NCBI GenBank assembly: GCA_002682825.1
Contig: NOKP01000036.1
Coordinates: 186,001-250,000, forward strand
Reading direction: 5' to 3'
DNA: 64,000 bases
Source of the DNA: Neonectria sp. B-13
Lineage: Eukaryota > Ascomycota > Sordariomycetes > Hypocreales > Nectriaceae
Positions within the stretch are counted from its first letter, which is position 1, and every line of letters starts with the position of its first letter. The notes under the pieces are model-generated. The model saw only the letters and a list, made by a program, of their open reading frames with translations, was not told the DNA's origin and did no database searches. Of this stretch, positions 46,299-58,135 are shown one piece after another. The position numbers and the translations under genes are program-made.

Positions 46299-48067
46299 AT
46301 GCCGTCATCCCTGTCGAATCGCGGTGCCGATAGTAACAGCTTATGGCCCCCTGGCACGGTGCGCCTTGAGAACACAGGTGCATCGGCTGGGAAAGACATT
46401 ATTCTGCAGCCGAGACCGTCTGAGGACCCCAATGACCCCCTCAACTGGGCCCAATGGCGCAAGTTTCTCAACCTCGGACTCGCGCTATTCTACGTCGCCA
46501 TGGTTGCTGAGTTTATCAACGCCGGAGCTCCAACATGGGGCCTAATGCATGACCAACTCGGCTTCAGCTACGAAATCTTGAACGATAGTTACGCTGCTGG
46601 CTGCGCTTCTCTTGCCATTGGCTCCCTCCTACTTATTCCTTTCGCCCTCAAGTTCGGCCGTCGACCGCTGTATCTCTTCAGCACGGTACTCCAGTTTGCT
46701 CTCAGCATCTGGTCGGCCAAGATGCAGACTGTTGCGGACCTGATGCTTATCAATGTCATACAATGTCTATTTGGAAGTCTTGCCGAGGTCATCGTCCAGA
46801 TGACCATCGCCGATGTCTTTTTCGTGCACCAGCGTGGAAGGATGAACGCCATTTACGTCTGGGTGTGGCTTCTCTCTAGCTACATGGGCATGCTCGTCGC
46901 TGGCTTTGTTGCAAAGGGTCAAGGCTGGAGATGGGTTTGGTGGTGGAACGCTATCTTCTTTGGTCTTGCTATTTTCATTGTTGTCTTTGGCTACGAAGAG
47001 ACCAAGTTCTGCCCGCCTACTTCAACTTCTTCCATGTCGAATGATTTGAATCCGCTACCAGACACCGAAAACAACGACAACATCAGCGATCTTGAGAAGA
47101 AGTCGACGGATATCAAACAGGCTCGCTCGAGCCAAGGCGTCGCCGATCTGGCGTCAATCCCAGCCGCCGAGGAAAGCGTATCTCACAACATCACTGCCGT
47201 CGTCATAAATACCAACATTCCTAAGAAGACATACCTGAAAAGACTGGCAATCGCCACTCCCACCTCATCTTCTAGTCAAGCAAAAGACTCTTTCCTTCGT
47301 CATATGTATCAACCTCTCATTCTGTTGGTAACCATCCCTGCCATCGCCTATGGAGCACTTGTCTATGGAATCTTGGTTGGCTTGGGAGATGTCATGTCAA
47401 CCACGTTATCTACCTTTCTGACCCAGGCACCCTACGACTTTACTTCAGATCAGGTCGGTCTCATGGCTCTGCCTAGGATGATCGGTGTCACCATCGGCGC
47501 CCTGATCATCGGTCCAATGAGTGATTGGTGGATTGTTTGGCTCTCCCGTCGACGGAATGGTATTTACGATCCAGAGATGCGACTCTGGTGTATCATTCCC
47601 TTCCTGCCCTTTGTTCCCGCAGGTGCACTCTTGTTTGGAATCGGCCTGAATAATCACCTACCATGGCCGATTATTGCTGTTGGGCTTGCACTATACAACA
47701 TCGGCGTCACCCCAATTAACAGTATCATCATAACCTACCTAACTGATTCTTACAGAGAGGTATGTGGAACCCGGACTTCCGGTCTCATAGATGGCCCATG
47801 CTTACAAGAAAACAGGTCATTGGCGATGCACTGGTGGGTGTTACAGTCGTCAGAAATACCTTCTCCACTGCATTCATCTTCGCTCTCACACCGTGGATTG
47901 CGAAGATTGGCATCAAATATGTTTTGGTAACTATCCTGCTAATCGCATGTGTCATTCTGATGCTTTTTGGCGTCTTCATTCGATATGGGAAAACCTTTCG
48001 GGAGCGGAGTGCTTCGCGATATTTGTACTATGCTCAGCGTCAGTACAAAGAGAAGATCTTTAACTGA
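46299..48067 (+). CDS. MFS transporter, DHA1/HOL1-like
   Basis: Two exons, 46299-47759 and 47816-48067, give 570 aa. The intron (GTATGT to AACAG, 56 nt) restores the last membrane segments (FSTAFIFALTPWIAKIGIKYVLV). The start is the ATG of MPSSLSNRG; the open frame upstream has no earlier ATG. EDPNDPLNWAQWRK before the first membrane helix is the DPxNWxxWRK signature of fungal drug:H+ antiporter-1 relatives of HOL1. Motif A (FALKFGRRPLY) lies between helices 2 and 3. A hydrophilic loop of about 100 residues sits between helices 6 and 7, as usual. It probably moves an organic cation or amine, which would fit the divergent oxidoreductase; the substrate is inferred. Confidence 0.9.
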
Positions 48068-48728
48068 GAGCATCGGCAACCGAGTTGCCCATGGTTCGTA
48101 TGGGGTTTAATCTTTTTAATGGTGTTCGGAAGGACGGTTGATTACTGAATAATGGGAACGAGGGAACCTGATCGCAGAGTAAATGTGGGATTGGGTTGGG
48201 CATGCGGTTTGTAAGAGTTTGAACAAATTCAACCATAAGCCGGACCTCGATTGGTTCAAGCTGATAGATGGATGGATCAGGCTCTTATTTACCCAGTAAT
48301 AGTTAGTTCTGTTCCGTAATGTATTCATCCAGTTATCCATTGAATCTAATTCGATCAGGAGCACTGCGCCACAAAGGTCGGCAAATACCGCGACAATCAT
48401 ATAGACTTCAAGCATGCATCGTTGAGGGTGTAGAATCTGACTCTACCGGAAGAATTCATTGGTTTCCCTTTTGTAGGGCCGACTAGCTTCATAGCCGAAC
48501 CCTGAACTCAGATGCCGTACATGCAGGGTAGTATGAGACTTTGACTCTGGCCAGGCATGACATCGATAAATCGTCACAATTTGTGCAGACGGTGACATTC
48601 CTACCTCACATGTGAGAATAAATAGTTACTACGTAGAATCCCCATTTCTGTATATTAACCTAACCCCCCCTTCTGTTTTTCTTTTTGGTTCGTCTAGCCT
48701 TGTTTGTGAGCAAATTAACAAGCCCAGC
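48068..48728. other. Intergenic region before the lipase-like gene
   Basis: 660 bp without a gene. A weak TATA-like GAATAAATAG at 48616-48625 lies about 105 bp upstream of the lipase ATG. Confidence 0.55.
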
Positions 48729-50604
48729 ATGGCACCGACTTTTGACGACCCCGACGGGCTAGTGAACCTGCGAAATCTTGCTCTAGAGGTAGAAGGAACG
48801 TTGCCTCACGATACGTCTATTCCCATTGTCTTTGGTAGGTATTCCAATATAGTCCCTGTGCAATTAATAACGTGATACAGTCCCTGGATTCTCTGGCTGG
48901 GGAACGCCACTGTTTGGTGCCATCAACTACTTCGGCGGTGTAATCGACATACCAAAGCTTCTGGTCGACAAAGGATACACGGTCATTGTTGCCCCTGTCG
49001 CTCCGATATCCACCAACTGGGAGCGCGCCTGTGAGCTTTACAGGCAGCTCACTATTGGGAAGTGTGTTTGGTTGTAGTGGCTTGTTCAGTGCTGTTGGCT
49101 AATCGCTTATAGATTCAGTACTGTAAACCAACAGACAGGCTCTCTCGATGAGATCTACGATGTAGACATTGACTACGGCATATACTTCGATGCTGATCCA
49201 GCACATGCCCCAGAAGAAACAACGACAGTTGGAAGGAGACGGGCCATTTTGTACACAAATTCTCCGGGCTTTGACGACTGGAAATGGCAGGGCCATAAAG
49301 TCCATTTCATTTGTCATTCTCAAGGCGGTAACACGGTGCGCTACCTGATTAGTCTTTTGGCCCAAGGCGCTGGTGGTTTGCACCCTGCATATTTCAACGA
49401 GACGGAGAGAGACGACTGGATCATCTCCGTTACGACCCTGGGGACACCTCACAAGGGGACAACCATCGTTGATGCACTTCAAAGCTTCGCTTCTGTAAGT
49501 GTGAATGCTTTCATCATACTGACTCTGCGGCCTCAAGTCTGACGAAATACAGGGCCCAACCGGACAGGCCGTGGATCTCGCCGCGAGGCTCTTCGCCACA
49601 GCCTCATTTTATCCCCCAGAGAAAAGGGCGTACGATCTTCAGCTTGATCACTGGGGCATCTGCAGGAGGACAAGGGAAACATTCCAGGAGATGCTCGAAC
49701 GCTTTGAATCAGTCAATGGCCCTGTGTGGAGATGGCTGAAATCGAAAAATACCGGTCTCTACGACAACAGCATTGAAGGCGTTGATCGTCTGACCCTAAA
49801 GGCATGGAAGGTTTCATCCAAGGTTTTCTACTTCAGTCTTTCATTCAACGCAACAGACTCCTTTCCCGAGGCTTGGCCAACCTGGGGTCGGGACGCAATC
49901 GACTCCTTTCCCACCAACATCGAGACTTTCGTTCGGAGCGTGACGGCAAACATCCCGATTCTGGGTCAGCTGACAGATGTAGTTATCAACGCGTTCACGA
50001 GCCTCGGTTGGGCAGGCCTCATGGTCGTCACTCGGTTTCGCTCCTTTGTGGGGTGGGTTACGGAAGCGGTCATCACTCAATTGCTCAAGAACCTGGGCTA
50101 CAACCTGGTGCTGCCGAAGCCTGGGAAGTACGTTCCGCGACGAGATGTCATACCGATAATGCTGCCAACAGTGTACGCCATGGGAAGCCAAGGGCTTACC
50201 ACAGATCAGAAGGATATCTTGGGGTCAGACCGGGGAGATTGGGATTTGAATGACGGCATCGTCAACACCGAATCCATGTCCGGGCCAAAGGACTGTGTTA
50301 AAAGCATTGGCTCACTCTCTGATCTGGGTTTCAGTGATGCTGACAGTAAAGGAGTCTACTGGCATCTAGGAGTCAACAATCGAATGGATCATGCTGATGA
50401 GATTGGGGTTTTCGTTGATCCAGGCACAGTGCGTCCTCGACATTCCTTGGCTCTCATGACCTACTAACATGGAAACAGGGAAATCACATGAAGAAGATGT
50501 ACTTGAACATTGCAAACTTGATATCACGACTTCCGTTTGATGCTACTCCATCTCCTCCTTCATCTTCTTCCTTATCCTCTCCTTCTTCCCCATCTCGGCT
50601 ATAG
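48729..50604 (+). CDS. Alpha/beta-hydrolase resembling bacterial family I.5 lipases
   Basis: Five exons (48729-48834, 48881-49061, 49113-49494, 49553-50428, 50479-50604) give 556 aa. The order of motifs follows thermoalkalophilic lipases of family I.5: VPGFSGWGTPLFGAINYFGG, APISTNWERACELYRQL, nucleophile elbow HSQGG (Ser165), VTTLGTPHKGTT, YDLQLDHWGICRR, NDGIVNTESM (Asp457) and RMDHADEIGV (His503). The last three positions would complete a Ser-Asp-His triad. It has a Cys instead of Ala before the His of the elbow. About 120 extra residues, some of them hydrophobic, sit between the YFSLSFNAT and RRDVIPIMLPT blocks, and a Ser/Pro-rich tail ends the protein. No signal peptide is visible, so it may act inside the cell. 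The last intron carries a perfect CTAAC branch site. Confidence 0.87.
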
Positions 50605-50665
50605 ATATGTGAATAGCTTCGTTCAGTCTTAATTGTCTTGGTGTAATTAAAAAAAGATTGTCAGA

Positions 50666-51492
50666 TTACCATGGGCAAATCGTTCCGTCCCCATACTCTC
50701 CACAAACCTTCCCCATGTCACCATCCCGTTCCCCTCTAACCACCTTGGCAATTCGCTCTGCTCCGACATGAGGTTCGGAAGCTCCTCTAGCACGTAATGA
50801 CTCAGCGTCCCCGGTAAGATCTGTCGCATTGAGGCCCGGGTCGGCAGAAAAAACCAGAAACCCCGCGTCTTTGAGTGCTGTCCAGTACTGCACCATGATG
50901 AAATTGAGAGCGGTTTTACTCAGGCGATATTCCGGCCTTGAGGCGATATGGAATCGCGACGTCGGATCTGACGCATATGTCAAGGACCCAGTGGATGATG
51001 ATACGAAGATGAGCCGCGGGGTTGATGACTTCCGCAATAGTGGCAGCATTGCTTCAGTCACGCTCACAGCTCCCGTAACGTTGACCTTCAAGACTCTCTC
51101 AAGGATATCTCTTGCAAGGGGGGCCAGGGGTTGTTTCCCGGCAAAGCATGACTCGGGGTTGATTGCCGCATTGTTAACGAGCACATCAAGACGTCCATGC
51201 GTCGAAGCAATCTTCGAAGCAGCATAATCAACAGAGTCGTCATCCTGAACGTCAATTACAATAGACTCGACTGAGCCTCGAGTCTCAGGTAGACCCTCAA
51301 GCGTCTCTGCGGCCTGTTTTCCATTGGAAGCATCACGACTGCCTAAGATGATGTGGTATTCGGGAGTACACATAAGGATCTTGGCAAGTTCGTACCCAAT
51401 GCCCCGGTTGGCACCTACAATTATAAGAATGTACTTTTATTGAAAGATCCAAGATACTTACCGGTAATTAGAATGACGATTTTACCACCCAT
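50666..51492 (-). CDS. Short-chain dehydrogenase/reductase
   Basis: Two exons, 51492-51462 and 51414-50666, give 259 aa. Exon 1 has only 31 nt and is needed to complete the NAD(P)-binding motif TGANRGIG at residues 10-17, so the start at 51492 is favoured over the in-frame open stretch that begins at 51373. Further landmarks are VIDVQDDDS, LVNNAAIN, VSSSTGSL with the catalytic Ser, and YRLSKTAL with the catalytic Tyr and Lys. This is a complete classical SDR of normal length. The substrate cannot be told. It lies tail-to-tail with the lipase-like gene, with 60 bp between the stops. Confidence 0.9.
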
Positions 51493-52550
51493 GTCTTAAT
51501 AGGTTCTGTTTGGTTTGGGGGCACACGGTAAGAAGAGTAGAGTGGTCTGTTTTTCATGGGCAATGAGAAATTGGCGGCAATGTTTATTGATAAATAGGTT
51601 CAGAGAGAAGTCTCCCTTTTATACCACAATGGACGCATTTCATTGTCAGAGCTGACGGAGTTTTCGGGGATAAGAGTCTTGAATTCATCGGGAGTCAAAT
51701 GTCGCCCCGACCCCGTACGGCATTCTACGGCCCCCACTTCGAGGCCCCGAAGCCAGAAGTTCGTCATGCATGTTTCAGTTCAGATCAAGGTCTCGGAAGT
51801 GTATGTCAAGACTATAGGAAGCCACTTCATTAGGTTTTGGTTGTCAAGGTGCACTCAAATTATTTAAGTTCCGGTCAATCGTACTCACTGTAAGCAATTC
51901 GGCTTAAGATCAGCCAGTCGCAACCCAAGTGCATTGATAACGGAGATCTAGAAAAAGAATTGGAGTTCAGCGCGCTCAAGGATTTGTCTCCGAGTGTAGT
52001 AAATGAACTTTAAGAACTGCCGGGCCTGTTAGATTAAGCAAGTGGTCATGGGCATTTAATAGTGAATTAGTGATTCCAGTTTCTTCTCTACGTCTCGTGC
52101 ATTGGGCCATGCTTAAACAAGAGTGTGTGAGTTGACCAAGGATAACAAAACTGAACCCAAACAAGGGCAAGGAGTCAAGATAAGACGCTCTCACCGCAAG
52201 ATTTAGGACCTGTTCAAGCGGCTGAATAATCTTGGAAAACTACTCCCCAAAATCTCCCTAAGTAATGCAGGATAGCGAAATCTGCGACCTCAATCGATCG
52301 ATACTTAGAAAGCCAAAGCCTTATTGGCTGATCGAGCGAATAACTGCAGGCGGGATCGACGGACATGCTGCCTGGTATTTCACTATGCATCGGATATCTG
52401 CCCGACGGAACTAGTGCCCGAGAACACGGAGAGGGCATTGAAGTGCGAATTAAATATGTATATCTCCGATCTTGTGTATTTATAACCTCTCATGGAACTT
52501 CTTTGCCTTTGTGAGATCAAGTCTATCTTTGTACATCTCAAAATCGAGTT
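51493..52550. other. Intergenic region between the SDR and the broken Gfo/Idh/MocA gene
   Basis: 1.06 kb without a supportable gene. TATTTATCA on the minus strand near 51582-51596 could serve the SDR, about 95 bp from its ATG. Confidence 0.5.
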
Positions 52551-53640
52551 TTGAATGTTGGTGTTGTTGGCCTTGACCGCATGGGACACTGCCATGTTCT
52601 TAACTTCCTTCGCCCGGTTCCCCGAGCCAATCTCCTTTGCGCCTGCTCGCCATTTCAAGAGGAGCTGACTTGGCCAGATGAGAATCTGGTCCCATATGGA
52701 GTCAACGTATTCTGTACGTTTGAGGAGATGGTCGAGACTCCCGAACTCGAAGCACTTATCATTTGCTCCGCAAACCCTTTACATGTCCTCCATGCTATTG
52801 AAAGCCGTGGACAGAGACACTCAAGTCCTCTGCGAAAAACTCATTAGCAAGTCCGTATCAGAGGTACGTTGGGTTGTGTGAGGACTACTTCTTACCACAT
52901 GGGTGCAGCTAACGAAGACTGAAGATGAAGGCGTTGCTCCACCGTACTGATGCCAACCTAAAAGCATCCACGCTGGCGACCTTTGCGCGACGCTTCGATA
53001 AAAGTTATCGAGATGTCTACCTAAATTTGTAGGCACGAGCAATTGGAAAACCAATACTATTCCGGCCTCATGGTGTTGGAAGGATGGATGGTAGCCCGTT
53101 CTCTCACCAGTACTTGAAGAATTCGGGTGGTATCTTCGCGGATTCCGCGATTTACGATATTGATCTGGCCCTCATTTTTCTCGATGAGCATTTCATTCCA
53201 AAATCGGTGTCGGCAGTGGGAGTCTCGGTAGTCTTGGAGCTTGCGGATGTTGGCGAATGCTAACAACGCTATGGCCGTGTGTGAGTTTTGGGACGGGAAG
53301 ATTGCGCACTTTTACCACTCCAGAACCAGTGCGGCTGGATATCACAACGCAAGCGACATTTTTGGCATGGTGGATCAATCGGGTTGAGCTGTGTGATGGA
53401 GATGGGTTCCTCAAGTTTGAACCCACGCATTCGTCGTATGACCGGTATGAATCAGCCTTTGTGGCCGAGAGAAACAAGTGGGTAGTCGGTGTCCTTGACA
53501 AAAGGACTCTGCCAAATCCATTAAGATCCATTTTGGCAAATCTTGTTATTGCGCAAGTGTTGCAGGACAGTCTAAGGTCATGCTGAAAAGTCGAGTTTAG
53601 CAGGGATGGACAGCTAAAGATCCAGAGTCTCGGAGCAAGA
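52551..53640 (+). pseudogene. Broken Gfo/Idh/MocA-family oxidoreductase
   Basis: Three frames must be joined to read the family. The N-terminal part gives the NAD(P) fold (VGVVGLDRMGHCHVLNF, LVPYGVNVF, ALIICSANPLHV). It shifts frame near 52800 to DTQVLCEKLIS, the EKP-like motif with Pro replaced by Leu. A probable intron (GTACGT to ACGAAG, about 52864-52918) leads to FARRFDKSYRDVYL, then a TAG at about 53032. AIGKPILFRPHGVGRMDG and GGIFADSAIYDIDLA (the GG-x4-D-x3-H/Y-D block) follow, then a shift near 53260 to MAVCEFWDGKIAHFYHSR. The C-terminus is LVIAQVLQDSLRS. Intact members oxidise inositol or related sugars. At least four lesions make it dead. Confidence 0.8.
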
Positions 53641-54716
53641 TCTAGACATAAGAACAAATCCAAATCTACTCCGGATTTCTTCAGCTGAGCGTGATACATA
53701 TGGGCTCTTCGATGTTTCCTCGACACCCACGGTGTTTCTCTAGTGAACATGTCTCAGTCAATATTCTATCGAATAGATAGACGCAACGTAACATGCGAAT
53801 AGATAATACAGACCAGCAATGCATCGTCAGATACCAAATGTGATATAACACATACTACCTATCTTAAAAACAATAGCCTAGCCTATCAATGTATTTAACT
53901 AACTTTAATGTATCTTCTACCTAGAGATCGCCTTCCGCTCCTCAGTCATCCTCGAGCAACGATATCCGAAACCTTATCTAAAGTTCTTCAACATGAGGAA
54001 TGCATCTAAGAGTATGTTCCAGTCGCCTTAAACAAACACGTGTTAGCTCGAAAATATGGAATTCAATAGAACCCGTCTGGATTGCGTCCCACTCGAGTAA
54101 CGATTTCCGAATGTCCGAACACTAAATTATCACATCACACAACTCTTTGTCATACGTGTCGTGTCGGCAGCTTAAACGACAACAAAAGCGGTCAAAGTTT
54201 CTGTGCCGCCTCAAGAATTCAATGTCTTGCTAGTATTACCCTTGTTTAACCCACAGTCCCTCGGTTCTGGACCCTTTTCTTTTGTGCCGTTGATACGCCA
54301 AGACAAGACGCGTCAGCAGATAAATCTTGGCAATCGTCCAGGAATCGCAGTATTTAGCGAAGGACGGAATGGATAGCGGAACAAGAAACATAATTTAGGA
54401 CTACAACATGTCTTGCCGGTTTTGAGATACAAGGTTGCCGAACGTGGTGGTATGGGGCGGCCGTTCTGGACCGTTCCGCGTTCATTCCATAGCTTCTTGG
54501 CATTTTATGGAGATAGTAAATTGAAGGAGTGGTATTTTCCCTGGCGTCTCTCGTAGTACTGTATATATGTTAATGGTTCTATTTAAACCAAGGAGCCTTC
54601 GTATGCTACGCTGATGGTGTGTCTTTAGGTGTCTTTCAACAAATTTAAACTGCTTACCTTGCTGTCTCCATTCCCTTCGAAAGATTTCTCAAAGCAAAGA
54701 CCACCTGAATTTCACT
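53641..54716. other. Intergenic region and AA9 promoter
   Basis: 1.08 kb with no gene. A TATA-like GTATATATGT at 54561-54570 lies about 150 bp upstream of the AA9 start codon. I saw no clear GGCTAA-type cellulase regulator site. Confidence 0.5.
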
Positions 54717-55820
54717 ATGGTTGCTTTCGGAATATCTTCGCTCCTTCTTGGTGCATCTCTTGTGTTAGAGGCTGCTGCCCATGGGCACGTGGACTGGCTT
54801 ATTACCAACGGTGTTGCTTACAGAGGCTACGATGCTCCCGCTTTCTCTTGGAATCCCAATCACGATCCCGTAGTCGGTTGGACTATCGGGGCTACCGATA
54901 ATGGTTACGTTGAGCCGAACAGCTATGGAGAAGCCGATATCATTTGCCACAAGAGCGCCAAGGCAGCCAAAGGTCACGTCACTCTCCAGGCAGGTGACAA
55001 GATCAACCTGCAGTGGAACACATGGCCCGAGTCTCACAAAGGACCCGTCATCGACTATCTGGCAAAGTGCCCCGGCAACTGCGAGGACGTCGACAAAACT
55101 CAGCTGGAGTTCTTCAAGATCAGTGCCAGCGGTCTCATTGACATGTCTCTTCAGAGTGGGAAGTGGGCGGCTGATGTCCTCGTCTCCAAGGGCTTCTCTT
55201 GGACTGTTCAGATCCCTAGCAACTTGGCTGCGGGGAACTACGTCCTCCGTCATGAGATAATTGCCCTCCATGGAAGCGGGCAGCCAAATGGCGCCCAGAA
55301 CTATCCCCAGTGCTTCAACATCAAAGTCACCGGTGGAGGTTCTCTTGCCCCGGCTGGCGTCAAAGGCACGGCGTTGTACAAGTCAAACGACCCAGGCATT
55401 CTATTCAACCTCTACACCACTCCGCTATCATATACGATTCCCGGCCCAACTCTTGTTCCAGGCCTCCCATCTACAGTTACCCAGGTCGCCACGAGTGCCT
55501 CTGTCACGTCCAGCGCCACAACACCAGGACAGGATGGAGGCGACGCAACTACTTCTCAAACTTCGACTTCTGGCTCAAACCCGAATTCCCAGTCGACTTC
55601 CACGACGTCAACAGGCTCTGGAGTTACCACTCTGGTAACTTCGACGACATCAGCAGGTGTTGCGTCTGCAACAACAACCGAGGGCATTATTTGTGGACCG
55701 GCAACTGGAGGGTTACCCAAATACAGCCAATGTGGCGGCCAGGGATACACGGGGCCGACGGTGTGCGCATGGGGTTCGACCTGCAAAATCCAGAACCCAT
55801 ATTACTCGCAGTGTCTTTAG
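54717..55820 (+). CDS. AA9 lytic polysaccharide monooxygenase with CBM1
   Basis: A single-exon secreted protein of 367 aa that oxidatively cleaves cellulose or related glucans with copper. The signal peptide ends AAA before His22, which becomes His1 of the mature enzyme. In mature numbering the copper and active-site residues are His1, His86 ([15 protein letters not shown]), His164 (LRHEIIALH), Gln173 and Tyr175 (QNYPQC), the same numbers as in the well-studied Thermoascus AA9A. Residues from about 250 to 325 are a Ser/Thr linker. The C-terminal cellulose-binding module ([18 protein letters not shown], then [12 protein letters not shown]) is complete with four cysteines and its aromatic residues. 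Everything needed is present, so it should be active. Confidence 0.96.
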   Translation: MVAFGISSLLLGASLVLEAAAHGHVDWLITNGVAYRGYDAPAFSWNPNHDPVVGWTIGATDNGYVEPNSYGEADIICHKSAKAAKGHVTLQAGDKINLQWNTWPESHKGPVIDYLAKCPGNCEDVDKTQLEFFKISASGLIDMSLQSGKWAADVLVSKGFSWTVQIPSNLAAGNYVLRHEIIALHGSGQPNGAQNYPQCFNIKVTGGGSLAPAGVKGTALYKSNDPGILFNLYTTPLSYTIPGPTLVPGLPSTVTQVATSASVTSSATTPGQDGGDATTSQTSTSGSNPNSQSTSTTSTGSGVTTLVTSTTSAGVASATTTEGIICGPATGGLPKYSQCGGQGYTGPTVCAWGSTCKIQNPYYSQCL

Positions 55821-56795
55821 TTGACGCAGGCGTTTATTTTGTGAGATGAGGGCCATTCTGTTACTTGTAACTGTTTATCTAATGAATAAAACATATGATG
55901 CTAAACCTTGGATTCCATTGAGTCCTCACGAGTACCTCGTTAACGATGGCGTTGTGTGCCGTATTTGTCACTACCGATTTGGTCATCAACAAAGATGAAT
56001 CGAGACGGAGCAAAATGTAAGGCGAATGTTAGCATCAATCTGTTCGGACCCAGCTTGTACATGATGTTGGTTTATTCTCTTTCGTAGCTGTCCTTTTCCT
56101 AGCATTCAATATTAGTGATAATTATTAGTAGCTCGCCTCATACTATGTACTCAGCGCCTCAATCACTAGATTTATTTGCCATCGTGGTGCCTCTTCACCG
56201 CATATAGTCCGTTAATTACCATTCTGTCCTAAGACTTGACCGTTATTAATAGTTACAGCTTCAGCCATTGGGACGGTGCCATCCTGAGGGAGGTTGGCTT
56301 AATCATGCGAAAGGGACCCTGGTCCAAATGAGAGCAAATCTAGCCGGCACTAATGCAACCTGCTGACACAGGCCCCGCTATTTTGCAGGGTTGATCCCCG
56401 GAAGAAATGTACAGACAAGACCACAAGAGTGGGACAAGGACGGTATCACCCAAGTTGGTTACGGTGAAGGAAGAAGGGCGAGCATATTTGAAGAACAGAA
56501 TTAACACAAGGAAGAAGAAAAAAGTAAAGATAGCAAAGAAGGAAGAGTGACTGAATGACGCATTCGTAGGAGCTAGTTGAATTGCTTAAATGGAGTGGAG
56601 CAACCTTGCTTCGGATGCTTAAGCGCAAAGGTTGTTATCTCGTGATGCGAGTACGTACCAGAAGCGAGTCAGTGCTCCTCAAGTCCTCAGGCTCCCAGGG
56701 GAAGGTCCCACTCAAGGTCAGCATGTTGCATAAGTACTGTACGAACGCTACTCTCGTGACGACGTCTCTCATTCCCGCTTCTCAACGGGAACAAC
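55821..56795. other. Intergenic region
   Basis: About 975 bp without a supportable gene. AATAAA at about 55884 may be the AA9 polyadenylation signal. The last 200 bp should hold the bZIP gene's promoter and leader. Confidence 0.5.
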
Positions 56796-57796
56796 ATGGA
56801 TCAACCTGATCAAAGTCACCTCCAAGTTGTGCTGCGGCCGATGCCCCAGCGATCGGAAGTACGTAAAGCTACTGATGATTGGACTGGCGTGACGAGCACG
56901 GCTCAAAGGAGAAAGCTGCAGAACAGGCTCAATCAAAGGGCCCGCCGTTAGTAACGCCCTCTCCTCTTACGCGCTCTGATACAGAACAGCCAGCTGACGT
57001 TTCTCTCCCTGTGGTTGCGTGGTTAGGAAGAAGAAAGGTGGAACTAAACTCGGCTGATCCTTGTGTATCACTGCCCAATGCTGTCGTGATCCTTGATGAC
57101 GAAGGCAACCTCCCGCCAACCTCCCAGCTGTCGGACCGCCCCGGCGCAGACCACGCCGGTCAAGAAGAGGCCCCACCACGACCAGGCTGCCGGTTAAGGA
57201 GTCAGGAGAAACAGGCGTTGGTCCGTAAATTCGCACAGCAAGCTTATGCTGAATATATAGCGGGAACGCACTGTCTCGGTAACCTGCCGACATTGATGGA
57301 AGTCAACGTCTTCTACGCACTGTCCCGCAATGCCACAGCCCTAGGCATCTCGGAAGAGTGGCTGAAGTATGACGCTATCTCCCCGTTCTGCCGTCAAGGA
57401 CCTGGGTTGAGCCGCTATCCAATAGAAACAGCATCAGCGCCCCCTCTTGCACGCCCCAAGTCTCTTCAACCGACAGAACTACAGCTTTCTATTTCCCACC
57501 ATCCCTGGATCGACTTGTTCCCGGTACCTCGACTACGAGAAAACGTCCTCTCTGCTATCTCTGACGTAGATGCTATCGACGAGGACGAGCTATGCTACGA
57601 CATGGTTGAAATCAGTGATGGCGGGTCAGCCAAGCCGTCGCTGATTGTTTGGGGCGAGCCGTGGGATCCGCGTGGATGGGAAGTGAGTGTGCCCTTCTTG
57701 AGGAAATGGGGAGCGTTGTTGGAAGGCTGCTGCGAGATGCTGGAGGCGACAAATTACTGGCGAGAGAAAAGGGGAGAAAAGAGGCTTGTGTTTTGA
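56796..57796 (+). CDS. bZIP-type regulator with DUF3425 domain
   Basis: Two exons, 56796-56946 and 57027-57796, give 306 aa. Exon 1 carries the basic region: DDWTGVTSTAQRRKLQNRLNQRARR, continued across the 80-nt intron as RRK. The WTG...RRKLQNRLNQRA pattern is typical of fungal bZIP/DUF3425 proteins. No leucine heptads follow, as is common in this group. The C-terminal half (KFAQQAYAEYIAGTHCLGNLPTLMEVNVFYALSRNATALG, HHPWIDLFPVPRLRENVL, WGEPWDPRGWEVS, RKWGALLEGC) is the DUF3425 domain. The open frame that runs through the intron without the basic region is misleading. It is probably a nuclear regulator; the target is unknown. Confidence 0.88.
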
Positions 57797-58135
57797 TATA
57801 GTGATGAGCCAGATAGAGTGACATACGGTGTAATTGAGTGTAACTTATTGGATGTGCATATTGAGCTTTCACTGGCCGCAATTGGCTATAACAGACTATG
57901 GAACAACTCTCCGTAGAACACCCGCGCAGCACACACGACAACACCAAAAACCCGCACGAAACCCGCATAATTTCCGCTCATTTTCCGCACAATGAGATCC
58001 GCTGACAAATAGATCGCCACCATTCCGCCAACTCCTTCCATCAGCCTCTCCAAGCTATCGCCATCTCAACGTTCTTGTCTCTTAAGTCTTGATCCACAAA
58101 CCAACTTTCCGCAATCTGCCCGCACTCTGTCCGCA
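57797..58135. other. Short intergenic region
   Basis: 339 bp between the bZIP stop and the Zn2Cys6 start. It is C/A-rich before the ATG, as in many fungal leaders. No other feature is seen. Confidence 0.6.

Noticed and set aside
40738..48067. Secondary-metabolite cluster
   Set aside because: There is a regulator, transporter and oxidoreductase but no polyketide synthase, peptide synthetase, terpene cyclase or prenyltransferase in the window.
49804..50253. 149-codon open frame inside the lipase-like gene
   Set aside because: It is an overlapping alternate frame of exon 4, which carries the clear lipase motifs.
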